Positions 1 to 8,299 of a stretch of DNA of 64,000 bases are shown piece after piece. Where the stretch lies: positions 33,365-97,364 of the forward strand of contig NZ_VZQQ01000024.1 in the NCBI RefSeq assembly GCF_014397785.1, read 5' to 3'. A model generated the notes under the pieces. It worked only from the letters and a program-made list of their open reading frames with translations, did no database searches and was not told where the DNA came from. The position numbers and the translations under genes were made by a program. Positions within the stretch are counted from its first letter, which is position 1. Every line of letters starts with the position of its first letter. The stretch comes from Paraburkholderia podalyriae (GTDB lineage: Bacteria > Pseudomonadota > Gammaproteobacteria > Burkholderiales > Burkholderiaceae).

Positions 1-987
1 GTATGCCGGGTAGATTCCCGCGAGCAGGACCGTGTATGGAAGCGCCACTATGACCCGGACGTTATAGCGATCACAGAGCCACCCACCAAGCAGACCGAAC
101 ACGATCAGCGACGCACCCAACACTATCGCCGAAAACATGCCGATATGCGGCGGCATTTTCAGTACCGCGATGGAGTATGTGGTCATGTAGAGCGCCACGT
201 AGAAAACCGCGGTGCTAGCTCCGAGCATGGCCATGCCGGGCAAAATGGCTCGGCGATGGCGCCACAAATCGCGCCATGGAGTGGCCGTCGTATTCGCCTC
301 ACGGCTACGGCCATCGAAGGTCTCGGGCATCTGTTTGCGCAAGTAGAGCGCAACCGGGACGAGTAGGAGCCCAAGGGCGAACGCTAATCGCCATCCCCAA
401 CTCTGCATGTTCTCCGGCGCCAGTAGCGATGTGAACGTGACGCCGACAATCCCTGCGGCGAAACCCGAAATGCCCTGGCTGGCGGTCGACCAACTCGTAT
501 AGAAACCGCGTCGCCCCTCGGGGGCAGCTTCCATAAGGAATGCTACGGCCGGCCCGACTTCGCCGCCCAAGCCGAACCCTTGGATGAGCCGGCTGATGAC
601 CACGATGATCGGAGCGGCGACGCCGATGGTAGCCTGATCGGGAGTCAAGGCCAGTCCCATAGTGCCGACAATGATCAGCGCGATGGTAAGAAGCAAGGCC
701 GGCTTGCGTCCGAGGCGGTCGCCGAGCCGGCCGATAAACAGCGCACCAAGAGGGCGAGTCACGAAACCCACCCCAAAAACTGCGACCGAAGCAAGAATTC
801 CTGTCAGTCCGTCCAAGGATGGAAAGAAAGCCCGTGCTGCGTAGACCGCGAAGAACGAGTAGATCCCAAAATCATAGAACTCAAGAGCGTTGCCCGCGAT
901 CGCCGCAACAACCGCTCTCGTAGGCACTCGTCGTTCCGATTGCGCGAATCGCGAGTGTGGCGGCCGGCGCTCATCAAGCACAGTCAT
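1..987 (-). CDS. MFS transporter, metabolite:H+ symporter (MHS) type, partial
   Basis: The frame stays open for 329 codons and runs off the left edge, so the C-terminal part is missing. The start is the ATG at 987, preceded by GGAGACAG. The N-terminus has AIAGNALEFYDFGIYSFF, typical of the MHS group (ProP, ShiA, KgtP relatives), then the loop 2-3 signature GRLGDRLGRKPALL and the helix 4-5 motif RLIQGFGLGGEVGPA. About eight hydrophobic helices are present before the edge. The family imports organic acids or osmolytes with protons across the inner membrane. The substrate cannot be read from sequence. It points the same way as the GlpD-like gene, but about 750 bases of decayed DNA separate them, so co-transcription is unlikely. 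Confidence 0.85.
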   Translation of the reverse strand, partial: MTVLDERRPPHSRFAQSERRVPTRAVVAAIAGNALEFYDFGIYSFFAVYAARAFFPSLDGLTGILASVAVFGVGFVTRPLGALFIGRLGDRLGRKPALLLTIALIIVGTMGLALTPDQATIGVAAPIIVVISRLIQGFGLGGEVGPAVAFLMEAAPEGRRGFYTSWSTASQGISGFAAGIVGVTFTSLLAPENMQSWGWRLAFALGLLLVPVALYLRKQMPETFDGRSREANTTATPWRDLWRHRRAILPGMAMLGASTAVFYVALYMTTYSIAVLKMPPHIGMFSAIVLGASLIVFGLLGGWLCDRYNVRVIVALPYTVLLAGIYPAY

Positions 988-1271
988 CTTCTGTCTCCAT
1001 TGGGCGAATTCTTCGTTCGCGGTTCGTGATTCGTGATTCGTTGCTGTCCGCCACTAACGAATGCAGTGGCATCGATAGAAGTCTGCCTCGCTGATGTGAA
1101 CGACACAATCCGGCCAAAATAGGTCAGGTATTTGGAACCCGTATAGGGTGCGCCTCGATACCGATTCTGGATCGACACGCCAGCATCCGATGCTTCACTA
1201 GGGTAGACTTGATACGTCCTTTGAAGTAATTCTCACAAAAGACCGTACCGACATTCGAACTGGCGAGCCAC

Positions 1272-1573
1272 GTGAACACACCAGACGGAGCGTGTCACTA
1301 CGTCAGCATTCAATACAGCCAACGACTGACTGAGGCTGGAATCGACCCGTCGGTCAGAAGCCGGCCGACGAGCGTGACAACGCGCTGCCTGAACCGATGA
1401 ACGGCATCTACAAGACGGAACTGTTTCATCGCCGCGCCCCTTGGAAAACGAGGGAATCCGTCGAATAAGCAACGCTGGAATGTGTGGGCTGGCAAAACCA
1501 TCATCGTCTGATGGAATCGCTCGGCTATCTCCCGCACGCTGGGGCTGAAGCAAGCTATTACAGGCAAGTCTGA
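1272..1573 (+). pseudogene. IS3-family transposase (OrfB) C-terminal relic
   Basis: Translated in two frames joined by a frameshift near 1375, this stretch gives the end of an IS3-type DDE transposase: CHYVSIQYSQRLTEAGIDPS, then NALPEPMNGIYKTELFHRR, then a short APWK linker, a TAA stop inside the family-conserved part, and RLMESLGYLPHAGAEASYY. The pattern (Q/HY-S-x-Y-x-x-RL-x-EAGI-x-PS; NALAE-x-x-NGLYK; a tail with the conserved terminal tyrosines) is that of IS3 OrfB. No start, no N-terminal half and no clear inverted repeats are visible, so it is a dead fragment. The rest of the 755-base gap (988-1742) has only a short imperfect tandem of GTTCGTGATTC near 1020 and nothing else I can recognise. 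Confidence 0.8.
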
Positions 1574-1742
1574 CGTGCCTGCATGTAGTTAAACCAACCA
1601 GCCTGCGGTTCAGCTCGCTTGCACGCATCCACAACACAGCGATGATCGGACTCTTGGATCGGAGCGACAATGACTGTGCGTGGAAAGCACATTCAGCGGA
1701 TCCTCACATCGGCCACACAAACGGCTGTTAGCTTACTCAAAG

Positions 1743-3374
1743 CTATCCGGAATCATCTCCGTCTTTCCCGGCAATCGTACTCGTGAATGAGTCTTGTGAA
1801 GAACGTCGTCCGAAAAGCCTCTCACATTCGATTTTGAACGCCTCGATCTCTCGCCACTTCTCCGCAGAGGACAGGCCGCGCTCCGTCGCTAGCACGGACG
1901 CTGCTTGATCGATCTCAGCCTCGCTGAATTGATGCCGCCAACCAAGTCCGGTGCGCCGAAAAAGAAGATCCATGAGGGTCACGGCATGTTCTTTCTGTAT
2001 GCCATGCTGGAGATCTGAAAGTCGTGTTGACAGTCCCGATACCAATGCGGGTGAACTGTCGCTTGCGGGCGGCTGCTTTGGCGCATAGTCTGGTCGTTGC
2101 CGTCGGTGCTGGGGTCTTAGCCGCTTTGCAACCGCCTTAGCCAAGAGGCGGCCGGCCGAACGATGGCTCAACACGGGCCCGGCGGTCATCGCGAGTACAT
2201 TTGGCATACCGTCCTCAGTAAGGTCGTGGAGTTGCCGGGAACGATTCCCGAAAGGAACGGCTTTGTCATACGTCAGCGGCCTGACGCCTGCCCAGGTCAG
2301 CCGAACCTCCTTCTCCGAAAGCCCTATGCCTGGCATAAGACGGTTAGCTTCTTTGAGCAGCCAGGCCTGTTCCTCGTTAGTGACATGGATGTCCTCTTTG
2401 TTTCCCTCGTAGAGGGTCTCTGTCGGCCCGAAATAATGCAGGTCGTGCCAGGGAATACAGTAAAACGGTTCGCGCTTACTGTTCAGCGTTGCGACGCCGT
2501 AACCGGCGCAGGAGTTCGGGAGCTTGACAACAATATGCGTTCCCTTGGTCCCGAGCACGCGGCGTTTAGCGTTTGGCTCAGGCGTGGCGTTGACCTCGTC
2601 GATCCAAATGCCTGCTAGGTTAAGCACGATAGAAGCACTGACTTCTACGGTCGCACCGTCCAATTGATCCCTAAGCACGACTGGCCAGACGCCGCCGTCG
2701 CGACGCCGTCCGAGCGTGGCCAGGGTGTAATTGCGAACGACCGCCCCCATGCGTTCCGCGTCGAGGATACAATCCATGCATACTCGCTCGGGCCAGTCGA
2801 ACTCGTACTCACGATACACCGCGACTGAATGGATACGGTCAAGATCACGCAATTCGTTCATCAGCGGCATATTACGCGCTTCGGCACCAGAGATACGGTG
2901 GTAATCAAGAGGCGGGTTGCGAGGACCGAGCAGTTTCAGAATAAGGAATGCAATATCCACTTTCCAGGCGCGATAGGGACCTTCCTGATAAATCGGGAAG
3001 GCGAACTGGAGCGGTCGAGTGCGCAACGATGACGTCTCGACGAACTCGGCCCGCGCCTCCATCGCTTGTTTCGCCATTTTCATCGCTGTCATAAAGCGCG
3101 TGGGATGCACAACAAAGTCCCAGATCGAACGACCTGGCGCCAAATAGCGCAGACCACAATGCAAAAGACGACTGGAGCGACTCGAAGTCCCCGAACCGAA
3201 GTCACCTTTATCGACGAGAAGGACGCTGTGACCCTGCCCAATGATTTCCTGGGCGGCGGCGGCGCCGTTAATGCCTCCGCCAATAATGACAACGTCGAAG
3301 GTCTCGTGGTCGAGAAATTTAAGCGGTGGTCGCACGACTTCTCTCCTTAGTCGCTCGTTAAACGCATGCATCAC
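1743..3374 (-). CDS. glpD: FAD-dependent glycerol-3-phosphate dehydrogenase (GlpD-like)
   Basis: Predicted 543-residue flavoprotein of the GlpD family, which oxidises sn-glycerol-3-phosphate to dihydroxyacetone phosphate at the inner face of the membrane and passes electrons to quinone. The Rossmann motif VVIIGGGINGAAAAQE lies near residue 30, followed by the family signature GTSSRSSRLLHCGLRYL. The end of the FAD-binding fold (LTWAGVRPL) and the helical C-terminal domain (LLFRRTGLGW, about residues 455-520) are both present, so the length is normal. Translation starts at GTG 3374 or the adjacent ATG 3371, after GGGAGG. No glpF or glpK is nearby, and the low conservation outside motifs leaves room for another 2-hydroxyacid or glycerol-phosphate-like substrate. 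Confidence 0.8.
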   Translation of the reverse strand: MMHAFNERLRREVVRPPLKFLDHETFDVVIIGGGINGAAAAQEIIGQGHSVLLVDKGDFGSGTSSRSSRLLHCGLRYLAPGRSIWDFVVHPTRFMTAMKMAKQAMEARAEFVETSSLRTRPLQFAFPIYQEGPYRAWKVDIAFLILKLLGPRNPPLDYHRISGAEARNMPLMNELRDLDRIHSVAVYREYEFDWPERVCMDCILDAERMGAVVRNYTLATLGRRRDGGVWPVVLRDQLDGATVEVSASIVLNLAGIWIDEVNATPEPNAKRRVLGTKGTHIVVKLPNSCAGYGVATLNSKREPFYCIPWHDLHYFGPTETLYEGNKEDIHVTNEEQAWLLKEANRLMPGIGLSEKEVRLTWAGVRPLTYDKAVPFGNRSRQLHDLTEDGMPNVLAMTAGPVLSHRSAGRLLAKAVAKRLRPQHRRQRPDYAPKQPPASDSSPALVSGLSTRLSDLQHGIQKEHAVTLMDLLFRRTGLGWRHQFSEAEIDQAASVLATERGLSSAEKWREIEAFKIECERLFGRRSSQDSFTSTIAGKDGDDSG

Positions 3375-3535
3375 CCCAGCCGACCTCCCTTCTTAAATGG
3401 CGAGATACGATTGGCGAGATGGCTGCGTCGCGCCCGCAATCGCGGACAAACTTCTCAGTAAGTTCATCGGCAGTGACACGGCTACGAGACGGCAACGGCG
3501 AAATGATCGTCAGCCGTGAACGCAGGGCTCTGGCG

Positions 3536-3616
3536 CTAACGGAATTTCGCATTGAACTTATGGATGGAATGGTAGGCCGTGGATACATTTGAAACAATGT
3601 AGCCAATAACGGTTAG
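3536..3616 (-). pseudogene. Unrecognised coding remnant, homologous to the one at 4208-4498
   Basis: Read leftward, this gives LTVIGYIVSNVSTAYHSIHK before a stop. It matches the start of the remnant on the opposite strand at 4208-4498 (LTVIGHIASAASQSYHPSHN). At DNA level 3591-3618 is an inverted repeat of 4212-4239 with 25 of 28 bases identical. There is no intact frame around it. The rest of 3375-4207 holds only short, composition-driven frames. Confidence 0.4.
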
Positions 3617-4207
3617 CTATTTGCAAAACAGATAGGCTTGGCCGCGCATCGTCAGCGACGACGCGCCTCCGGCGCAGTACGCGCCAGCGTGGTATCAACC
3701 GTGTGAGACGTCCGGGGTCGGTGTCCGGTTCAACTGCGCGACTTGGTCGAGCATGATCTTGCCCGGCAGGCCCAGCAGAGGTTTTCCTATCCGCCCTTTC
3801 AGCGCGACGATTGATCAATATGGCTTGTCCTCGCGTTGCGAGTGGCATGGAGTTTTTCACGTTTTGCCGGAACCGATGAGATGATGAACGGTGGCGCATA
3901 GCGCAGAATCGACCGCATTCCTATGCCGTAGATCCGTGCGCAAGCGCGAGCATCATCGCACAACGTGCTGACGAAATTTAGCAGGACACGTGCGGGGAGT
4001 AAGAGGTCCAAAGAAGACCGAAAGCATATCGCGGTTTGATACCGACTAATCGAATCCCGTCGTTTACATCGTCTGGAATGTATGAAGGATACTGCTCAGA
4101 ACTCCCACGCTTCGTTGAGCGGACCTTAGGCGCACACCACGCGTCCGTACTGGGCAGACAATTTTGAGGCGAACAATACGAATAGGGAATACCCTTATCC
4201 ACTATTC

Positions 4208-4498
4208 GAATACCTAACCGTTATTGGCCACATTGCTTCGGCCGCATCGCAGTCCTACCATCCGTCCCATAACACCTTCGCCAGAAACATGGGCCTACGG
4301 GACGGCTACTTGTTGGAAGTGGACAGTATTGAGAATCGTATGACATAGGTGCAAACAGAAGAGAACCGTTCGGATCTGATTCAAGGATGGCCTGCGGATA
4401 TGCTCCATGGCACCGACAGATTCATCGCGGAGTGCTCCGACATCGCTGCGGATTTCAACATGGTTGCGGTCATCGAACGGGGCGGCAATATCAATTAG
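4208..4498 (+). pseudogene. Unrecognised protein remnant with in-frame amber codon
   Basis: One frame reads EYLTVIGHIASAASQSYH, then HNTFARNMGLRDGYLLEVDS, an amber TAG at 4346, then ENRSDLIQGWPADMLHGTDR, FIAECSDIAADFNMVAVIER and a final TAG at 4496. The protein-like composition and the homology to the fragment at 3536-3616 argue for real ancestral coding sequence. I do not recognise the family. It ends just before the GatC-like gene, so it may be the broken first gene of the amidase operon. A read-through selenoprotein or pyrrolysine case is not supported, because no upstream intact start is visible. Confidence 0.4.
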
Positions 4499-4513
4499 TG
4501 ATTAGGGGGGAGC

Positions 4514-4714
4514 ATGGTGCGATGCGAGACATTAAGCGACTTGAGATATCTCCTGGAGAAACAGGATCTCACAATTACGGACCATGACCTAAAAGTGTTG
4601 TGGGAAGCGGTGCCTCATGTGCTGCGCATTTGTGAATACTCCGGCGCCATTGAAAACAACGAAGCCGTCGAGCATTCCCATATTTTTACAGTGCTCGACA
4701 ATTTAGCTGCATAG
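4514..4714 (+). CDS. Small GatC/AtzG-like amidase partner protein
   Basis: A 66-residue protein starting at an ATG preceded by a strong purine-rich AGGGGGGAG, ending ten bases before the amidase start, so the two are surely co-transcribed. Its make-up fits the short GatC/AtzG-type subunits that wrap around amidase-signature enzymes: a helix near residues 8-30 with D-x-D-L, a second helical segment with VLRICEYSG, then a short extended tail. In known systems (AtzG-AtzE, GatC-GatA) this subunit stabilises the catalytic chain. Sequence similarity is too weak to prove membership, so the assignment rests mainly on size, position and secondary-structure look. It could be an unrelated small regulator. 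Confidence 0.5.
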   Translation: MVRCETLSDLRYLLEKQDLTITDHDLKVLWEAVPHVLRICEYSGAIENNEAVEHSHIFTVLDNLAA

Positions 4715-4724
4715 GGATCTTTTG

Positions 4725-6134
4725 ATGCAAATACCTACGATTGCTGAAGCGTCGAACCTGATACACAAGCGCAAACTATCACCGGTCGAACTTATCGACG
4801 CGTGTTTAACGAGGATCGAGTCTGTCGACGCCAGCTTGAATGCATTCATTACAGTAACGGTGGACAGGGCGCGCCAAGAAGCGATTGAGGCCGAACACCG
4901 GATGATGAAAGGCGAGCTACGTGGAAGGCTGGACGGCATTCCAATCGGCCACAAAGATATTCTCTTCACGAAGGGCGTCCAGACTAGTGCGCATTCGAAA
5001 CATCTCAAAGGTTGGGTGCCGGAAGGTGATGCTCACGTCGTGCGTTCGCTCGCGGATGCAGGCGCGATATCGTTGGGCAAACTGGCGATGCACGAATTTG
5101 CGCTAGGTGGACCGTCATTCGATCTGCCGTGGCCGCCAGCCCGGAACCCGTGGGATACACGGCGCTTCACGTCCGGTTCATCGAGCGGTACTGCCGCTGC
5201 CGTTGCGGCCGGCCTTATTTTAGGCGGTACAGGCACTGATACAGCGGGCTCAATCGCTGCGCCGGCGGCCCTATGCGGCGTTGTGGGGCTGAAGCCGACA
5301 TACGGTCTATGCAGCAAACGGGGCATCTTACCGCTCGCGCCCTCCTTGGATCATGTTGGACCCTTGTGCTGGACCGCCGAAGATTGTGCGTTGCTTCTTG
5401 AGGAAATGGCCGGATATGACCGCGAGGATCCGGCCAGCGCAAAGCGAGCGCCTGCGGATCTCGCTGTGCGGGCTGAAGAAAACGTGCGAGGGATTCGTAT
5501 TGGTATCGCGTCAGACTGGCATGAAACAGAACACCCCGTTACGCCCGCTGTCAAGGAAGGTCTGGATCGCGCAATCTCAGTTTGGACGGAACAGGGCGCA
5601 CATGTAGACCAGGTGACGATGCCGCGGCTAGAAGAGTATCGGGCAACGTGTTTCGTGATCTTGACAGCAGAGGCTTATTCCGTTCACGAGAAGGCGTTGC
5701 GCTCCAACCCATCTGACTTCGGCGAGCAGCTAAGACTTCGACTATTGCTAGGCGCAACACTCAGTGCCGCCGATTATGTCAACGCAGTCAGGCAGCGCAG
5801 ACGGTTATGTATGGCAACGGCTGCCGCAACTGCCGACGTGGACGTGATTGTTACCGCGGGTGCAGCCAATGGAGCTCCATTCATGACGGATGTGCCCAGG
5901 TGGGGTGATCTGGAAAAACCAGGGTTTTACGAACCGTTCAATATCACTGGTTGGCCAAGCATCGTCTTCTGCTCCGGATTCGGGATAGACCACATGCCAG
6001 TGTCCGTTCAGATAGCAGCAAAACCGTTTATGGAACACAAACTTATCCAATTAGCGGCGGCCTTCGAGAAGGCTACAAACTTTCGCAACATCCGCCCGCG
6101 CATCACTAACGGACAAGCACGCGCTTTCTGTTGA
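4725..6134 (+). CDS. Amidase-signature family hydrolase
   Basis: A 469-residue cytoplasmic amidase counted from ATG 4725 (a TTG at 4722 is possible). The Ser-cisSer-Lys triad is visible (numbering from TTG 4722): Lys78 in PIGHKD, the first serine in the GSSSGTAA loop near 152-156, and nucleophile Ser177 in DTAGSIAAPAA. The usual arginine after the nucleophile (GGSIR) is replaced by alanine, and the preceding Gly-Gly by Ala-Gly, so specificity may be unusual. Length and the complete C-terminal half (PFNITGWPSI) indicate an intact enzyme that cuts a C-N amide bond. It lies between a GatC-like gene and a peptide-type ABC importer, which suggests that the importer brings in the amide substrate. 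GatA itself is unlikely in this context. Confidence 0.85.
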   Translation: MQIPTIAEASNLIHKRKLSPVELIDACLTRIESVDASLNAFITVTVDRARQEAIEAEHRMMKGELRGRLDGIPIGHKDILFTKGVQTSAHSKHLKGWVPEGDAHVVRSLADAGAISLGKLAMHEFALGGPSFDLPWPPARNPWDTRRFTSGSSSGTAAAVAAGLILGGTGTDTAGSIAAPAALCGVVGLKPTYGLCSKRGILPLAPSLDHVGPLCWTAEDCALLLEEMAGYDREDPASAKRAPADLAVRAEENVRGIRIGIASDWHETEHPVTPAVKEGLDRAISVWTEQGAHVDQVTMPRLEEYRATCFVILTAEAYSVHEKALRSNPSDFGEQLRLRLLLGATLSAADYVNAVRQRRRLCMATAAATADVDVIVTAGAANGAPFMTDVPRWGDLEKPGFYEPFNITGWPSIVFCSGFGIDHMPVSVQIAAKPFMEHKLIQLAAAFEKATNFRNIRPRITNGQARAFC

Positions 6135-6406
6135 TCATTTTCCGCTTTCCGCGGAGTGCCTTGATGGAATGAACCAAAAACGAAATTCGATCACGGATCC
6201 GAGGCTCACCCTCATTCGCGATACCTCTCGGAACGGCTTCGAACGTCTCGACCGGAAGCCATCGTATGCCATGGGAAGTTGGTTCCAAGGGCCACTCGGA
6301 GCCCAGAGCCGACGAGGGTCCAACTTCGCACGCAGCAAAACAGGCCATTTACCGACTATCTCGCGGGCAAATGGCGACAGGTTGGAACAGGATAAAGGAC
6401 AGTGAC

Positions 6407-7378
6407 GTGAGAAAACTCTCGATCTTGTTACTGCAACGAATCGTGCTAGGCGTGGTGACAGCACTTGCAGTTTCGATGGTCATATTTTTTTCTGTGCAAA
6501 TGCTGCCGGGAGATTTCGCTAGTGCCATACTCGGACAATCGGCCACTCCAGAAACAGTGTCAGCGCTGCGAACGCAACTTGGACTTGCTCAGCCATCGCC
6601 GTTGCGGTACGTGCATTGGATCGAACACCTCTGCCGCGGGGACCTCGGATTCTCTTTCTCAGGATGGTCGCCAACGGGCGGTCGATCGGTTTCTGGAATC
6701 GTGCTTCCTCGTCTCGGCAACACCCTGTTCCTCGCATGTCTAACCGCTCTCATAGCCGTTCCGGTTTCATTGGTTCTTGGGATCACGGCCGCGATCTACC
6801 GAAATTCCTGGTACGACAGAGTAGTGAATTTGATAACACTCGGCGCCATCTCGTTTCCGGAGTTCTTTATCGCGTATCTCATGATTCTTTTCATGAGCTC
6901 GAAGCTCGGGATTTTTCCGTCAATAGCGTCAATTGGCCCCGACTCCTCGCTCGTACATAGGTTTTATGTCACTCTCCTTCCAGCGCTCACACTGACGCTC
7001 ATTGTGACGGCTCACATGATGAGAATGACGCGTACTGCAATTGTTTCGCTCTTGACGCAATCATACGTCGAGATGGCCAACCTGAAGGGTCTCCGGCGCA
7101 CGCGGATCATTGCATTGCACATTCTTCCAAATGCAGTTGCGGCGATCGCCAACGTCATCGCGTTCAATCTCGCCTATCTGGTAGTTGGCGTTGTCATCAT
7201 TGAAGTGATTTTTGTTTACCCCGGCATGGGCCAGTTAATGGTGGACTCTGTGGCCAGCCGCGACATTCCCGTGGTTCAAGCTTGCGCGCTTCTTTTTGGT
7301 GGTATCTATATCGTCCTAAACCTGTTCGCTGACGTCGCTTCAATACTAAGCAATCCTAGGCTCCTGCATCCGAGATAA
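6407..7378 (+). CDS. Peptide/nickel-type ABC transporter permease (DppB/GsiC family)
   Basis: First inner-membrane subunit of the importer. I choose GTG 6407 (V-R-K-L-S-I-L) because it follows AAAGGAC at a normal distance and gives the usual length (323 residues). An upstream in-frame ATG at 6266 would add a hydrophilic, family-atypical leader. Helix 1 starts directly (LLLQRIVLGVVTALAVSMV), followed by the DppB hallmark MLPGDFA and a long periplasmic loop. The EAA coupling segment near the end of the third quarter is EMANLKGLRRTRIIALHIL. Three bases separate it from the next permease. Confidence 0.9.
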   Translation: MRKLSILLLQRIVLGVVTALAVSMVIFFSVQMLPGDFASAILGQSATPETVSALRTQLGLAQPSPLRYVHWIEHLCRGDLGFSFSGWSPTGGRSVSGIVLPRLGNTLFLACLTALIAVPVSLVLGITAAIYRNSWYDRVVNLITLGAISFPEFFIAYLMILFMSSKLGIFPSIASIGPDSSLVHRFYVTLLPALTLTLIVTAHMMRMTRTAIVSLLTQSYVEMANLKGLRRTRIIALHILPNAVAAIANVIAFNLAYLVVGVVIIEVIFVYPGMGQLMVDSVASRDIPVVQACALLFGGIYIVLNLFADVASILSNPRLLHPR

Positions 7379-7381
7379 CTC

Positions 7382-8299
7382 ATGAATACAATCCATCACG
7401 CGTCAACCCAGCCGGATTCGTCGGCTGGTCTCGATCAGAACTCTCGTACTGACCGAATTATCGCTTTGATGTGTTCGTCGCCGGCGAACGTAAAGATCGC
7501 CACGACGATACTTCTATTGGTTTTCTCGGCAGCAGCCCTTGCCCCGATAATTGCACCCTACAGCCAAACCCAAACGTTTGATGCCGTTTTAGCACCTTGG
7601 AGCAGCCAGTTCTGGTTAGGTACAGATCAGTTGGGACGAGACGTCTTTAGCCGCCTTCTTTTCGGTGGTCGAAACAGCATCCTCATCGCAGTAGCAACCA
7701 CAACGCTTTCCTTTTCCGTTGGGGCGACGGCCGGTTCCCTTTCTGCGATCCGCGGTGGCTGGACAGATCAGATCATGAGTCGCGTGAACGACATCCTAAT
7801 GGCAATCCCGACTTTGATCTTCGCCCTGATGCTCCTGTCCGTATTCGGTACAAACGTACTCAACCTTGTGCTGATCATTGCTTTTCTCGATGCCACCCGG
7901 GTCTATCGTCTTACTCGGGCCGTTTCAGTCAACGTTGTAGCAATGGAATTTGTCGAGGTTGCCCGTCTGCGGGGGGAAGGCTGGATTTGGGTCATGCGGC
8001 GAGAAATTCTACCCAACATCATCCCGACTCTTGTAGCAGAGTTTGGAATACGCTTTTGCTACGTTTTTCTCACCGTCGCTGCGCTCTCATTTTTAGGTGT
8101 CGGTATTCAACCGCCAACCGCGGACTGGGGATCAATGGTCCGGGAAAATGCTTCATTGGTGGGATTCCTGGATAGCGATCCCATGCTTGCGCTAACGCCG
8201 CTCATTCCGGCGTTCGCGATAGGCATGGTGACTATCTCGATGAATTTGATAATAGATTGGACTCTTCAACTCGTTGGCGGATTGAAGGAAACGCGATGA
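7382..8299 (+). CDS. Peptide/nickel-type ABC transporter permease (DppC/GsiD family)
   Basis: Second permease of the importer, 305 residues. It has the DppC signature FWLGTDQLGRDVFSRLLFGG near residues 77-96 and an EAA loop of the form EFVEVARLRGEGWIWVMRRE. Its stop overlaps the ATG of the ATPase gene in an ATGA arrangement, which indicates translational coupling. The N-terminal 30 residues are hydrophilic and variable, as is common in this family. Together with the DppB-like subunit it forms the transmembrane channel; substrate choice is set by the binding protein downstream. Confidence 0.9.
   Translation: MNTIHHASTQPDSSAGLDQNSRTDRIIALMCSSPANVKIATTILLLVFSAAALAPIIAPYSQTQTFDAVLAPWSSQFWLGTDQLGRDVFSRLLFGGRNSILIAVATTTLSFSVGATAGSLSAIRGGWTDQIMSRVNDILMAIPTLIFALMLLSVFGTNVLNLVLIIAFLDATRVYRLTRAVSVNVVAMEFVEVARLRGEGWIWVMRREILPNIIPTLVAEFGIRFCYVFLTVAALSFLGVGIQPPTADWGSMVRENASLVGFLDSDPMLALTPLIPAFAIGMVTISMNLIIDWTLQLVGGLKETR

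Noticed and set aside
3591..4239. Inverted repeat as ends of a small mobile element
   Set aside because: Both arms translate into homologous peptides in the same relative frame, and no target duplication is visible, so decayed duplicated coding sequence explains it better than element ends.
4346..4348. Amber codon as pyrrolysine or programmed read-through
   Set aside because: No intact start or gene context is present upstream, and the surroundings are generally decayed.
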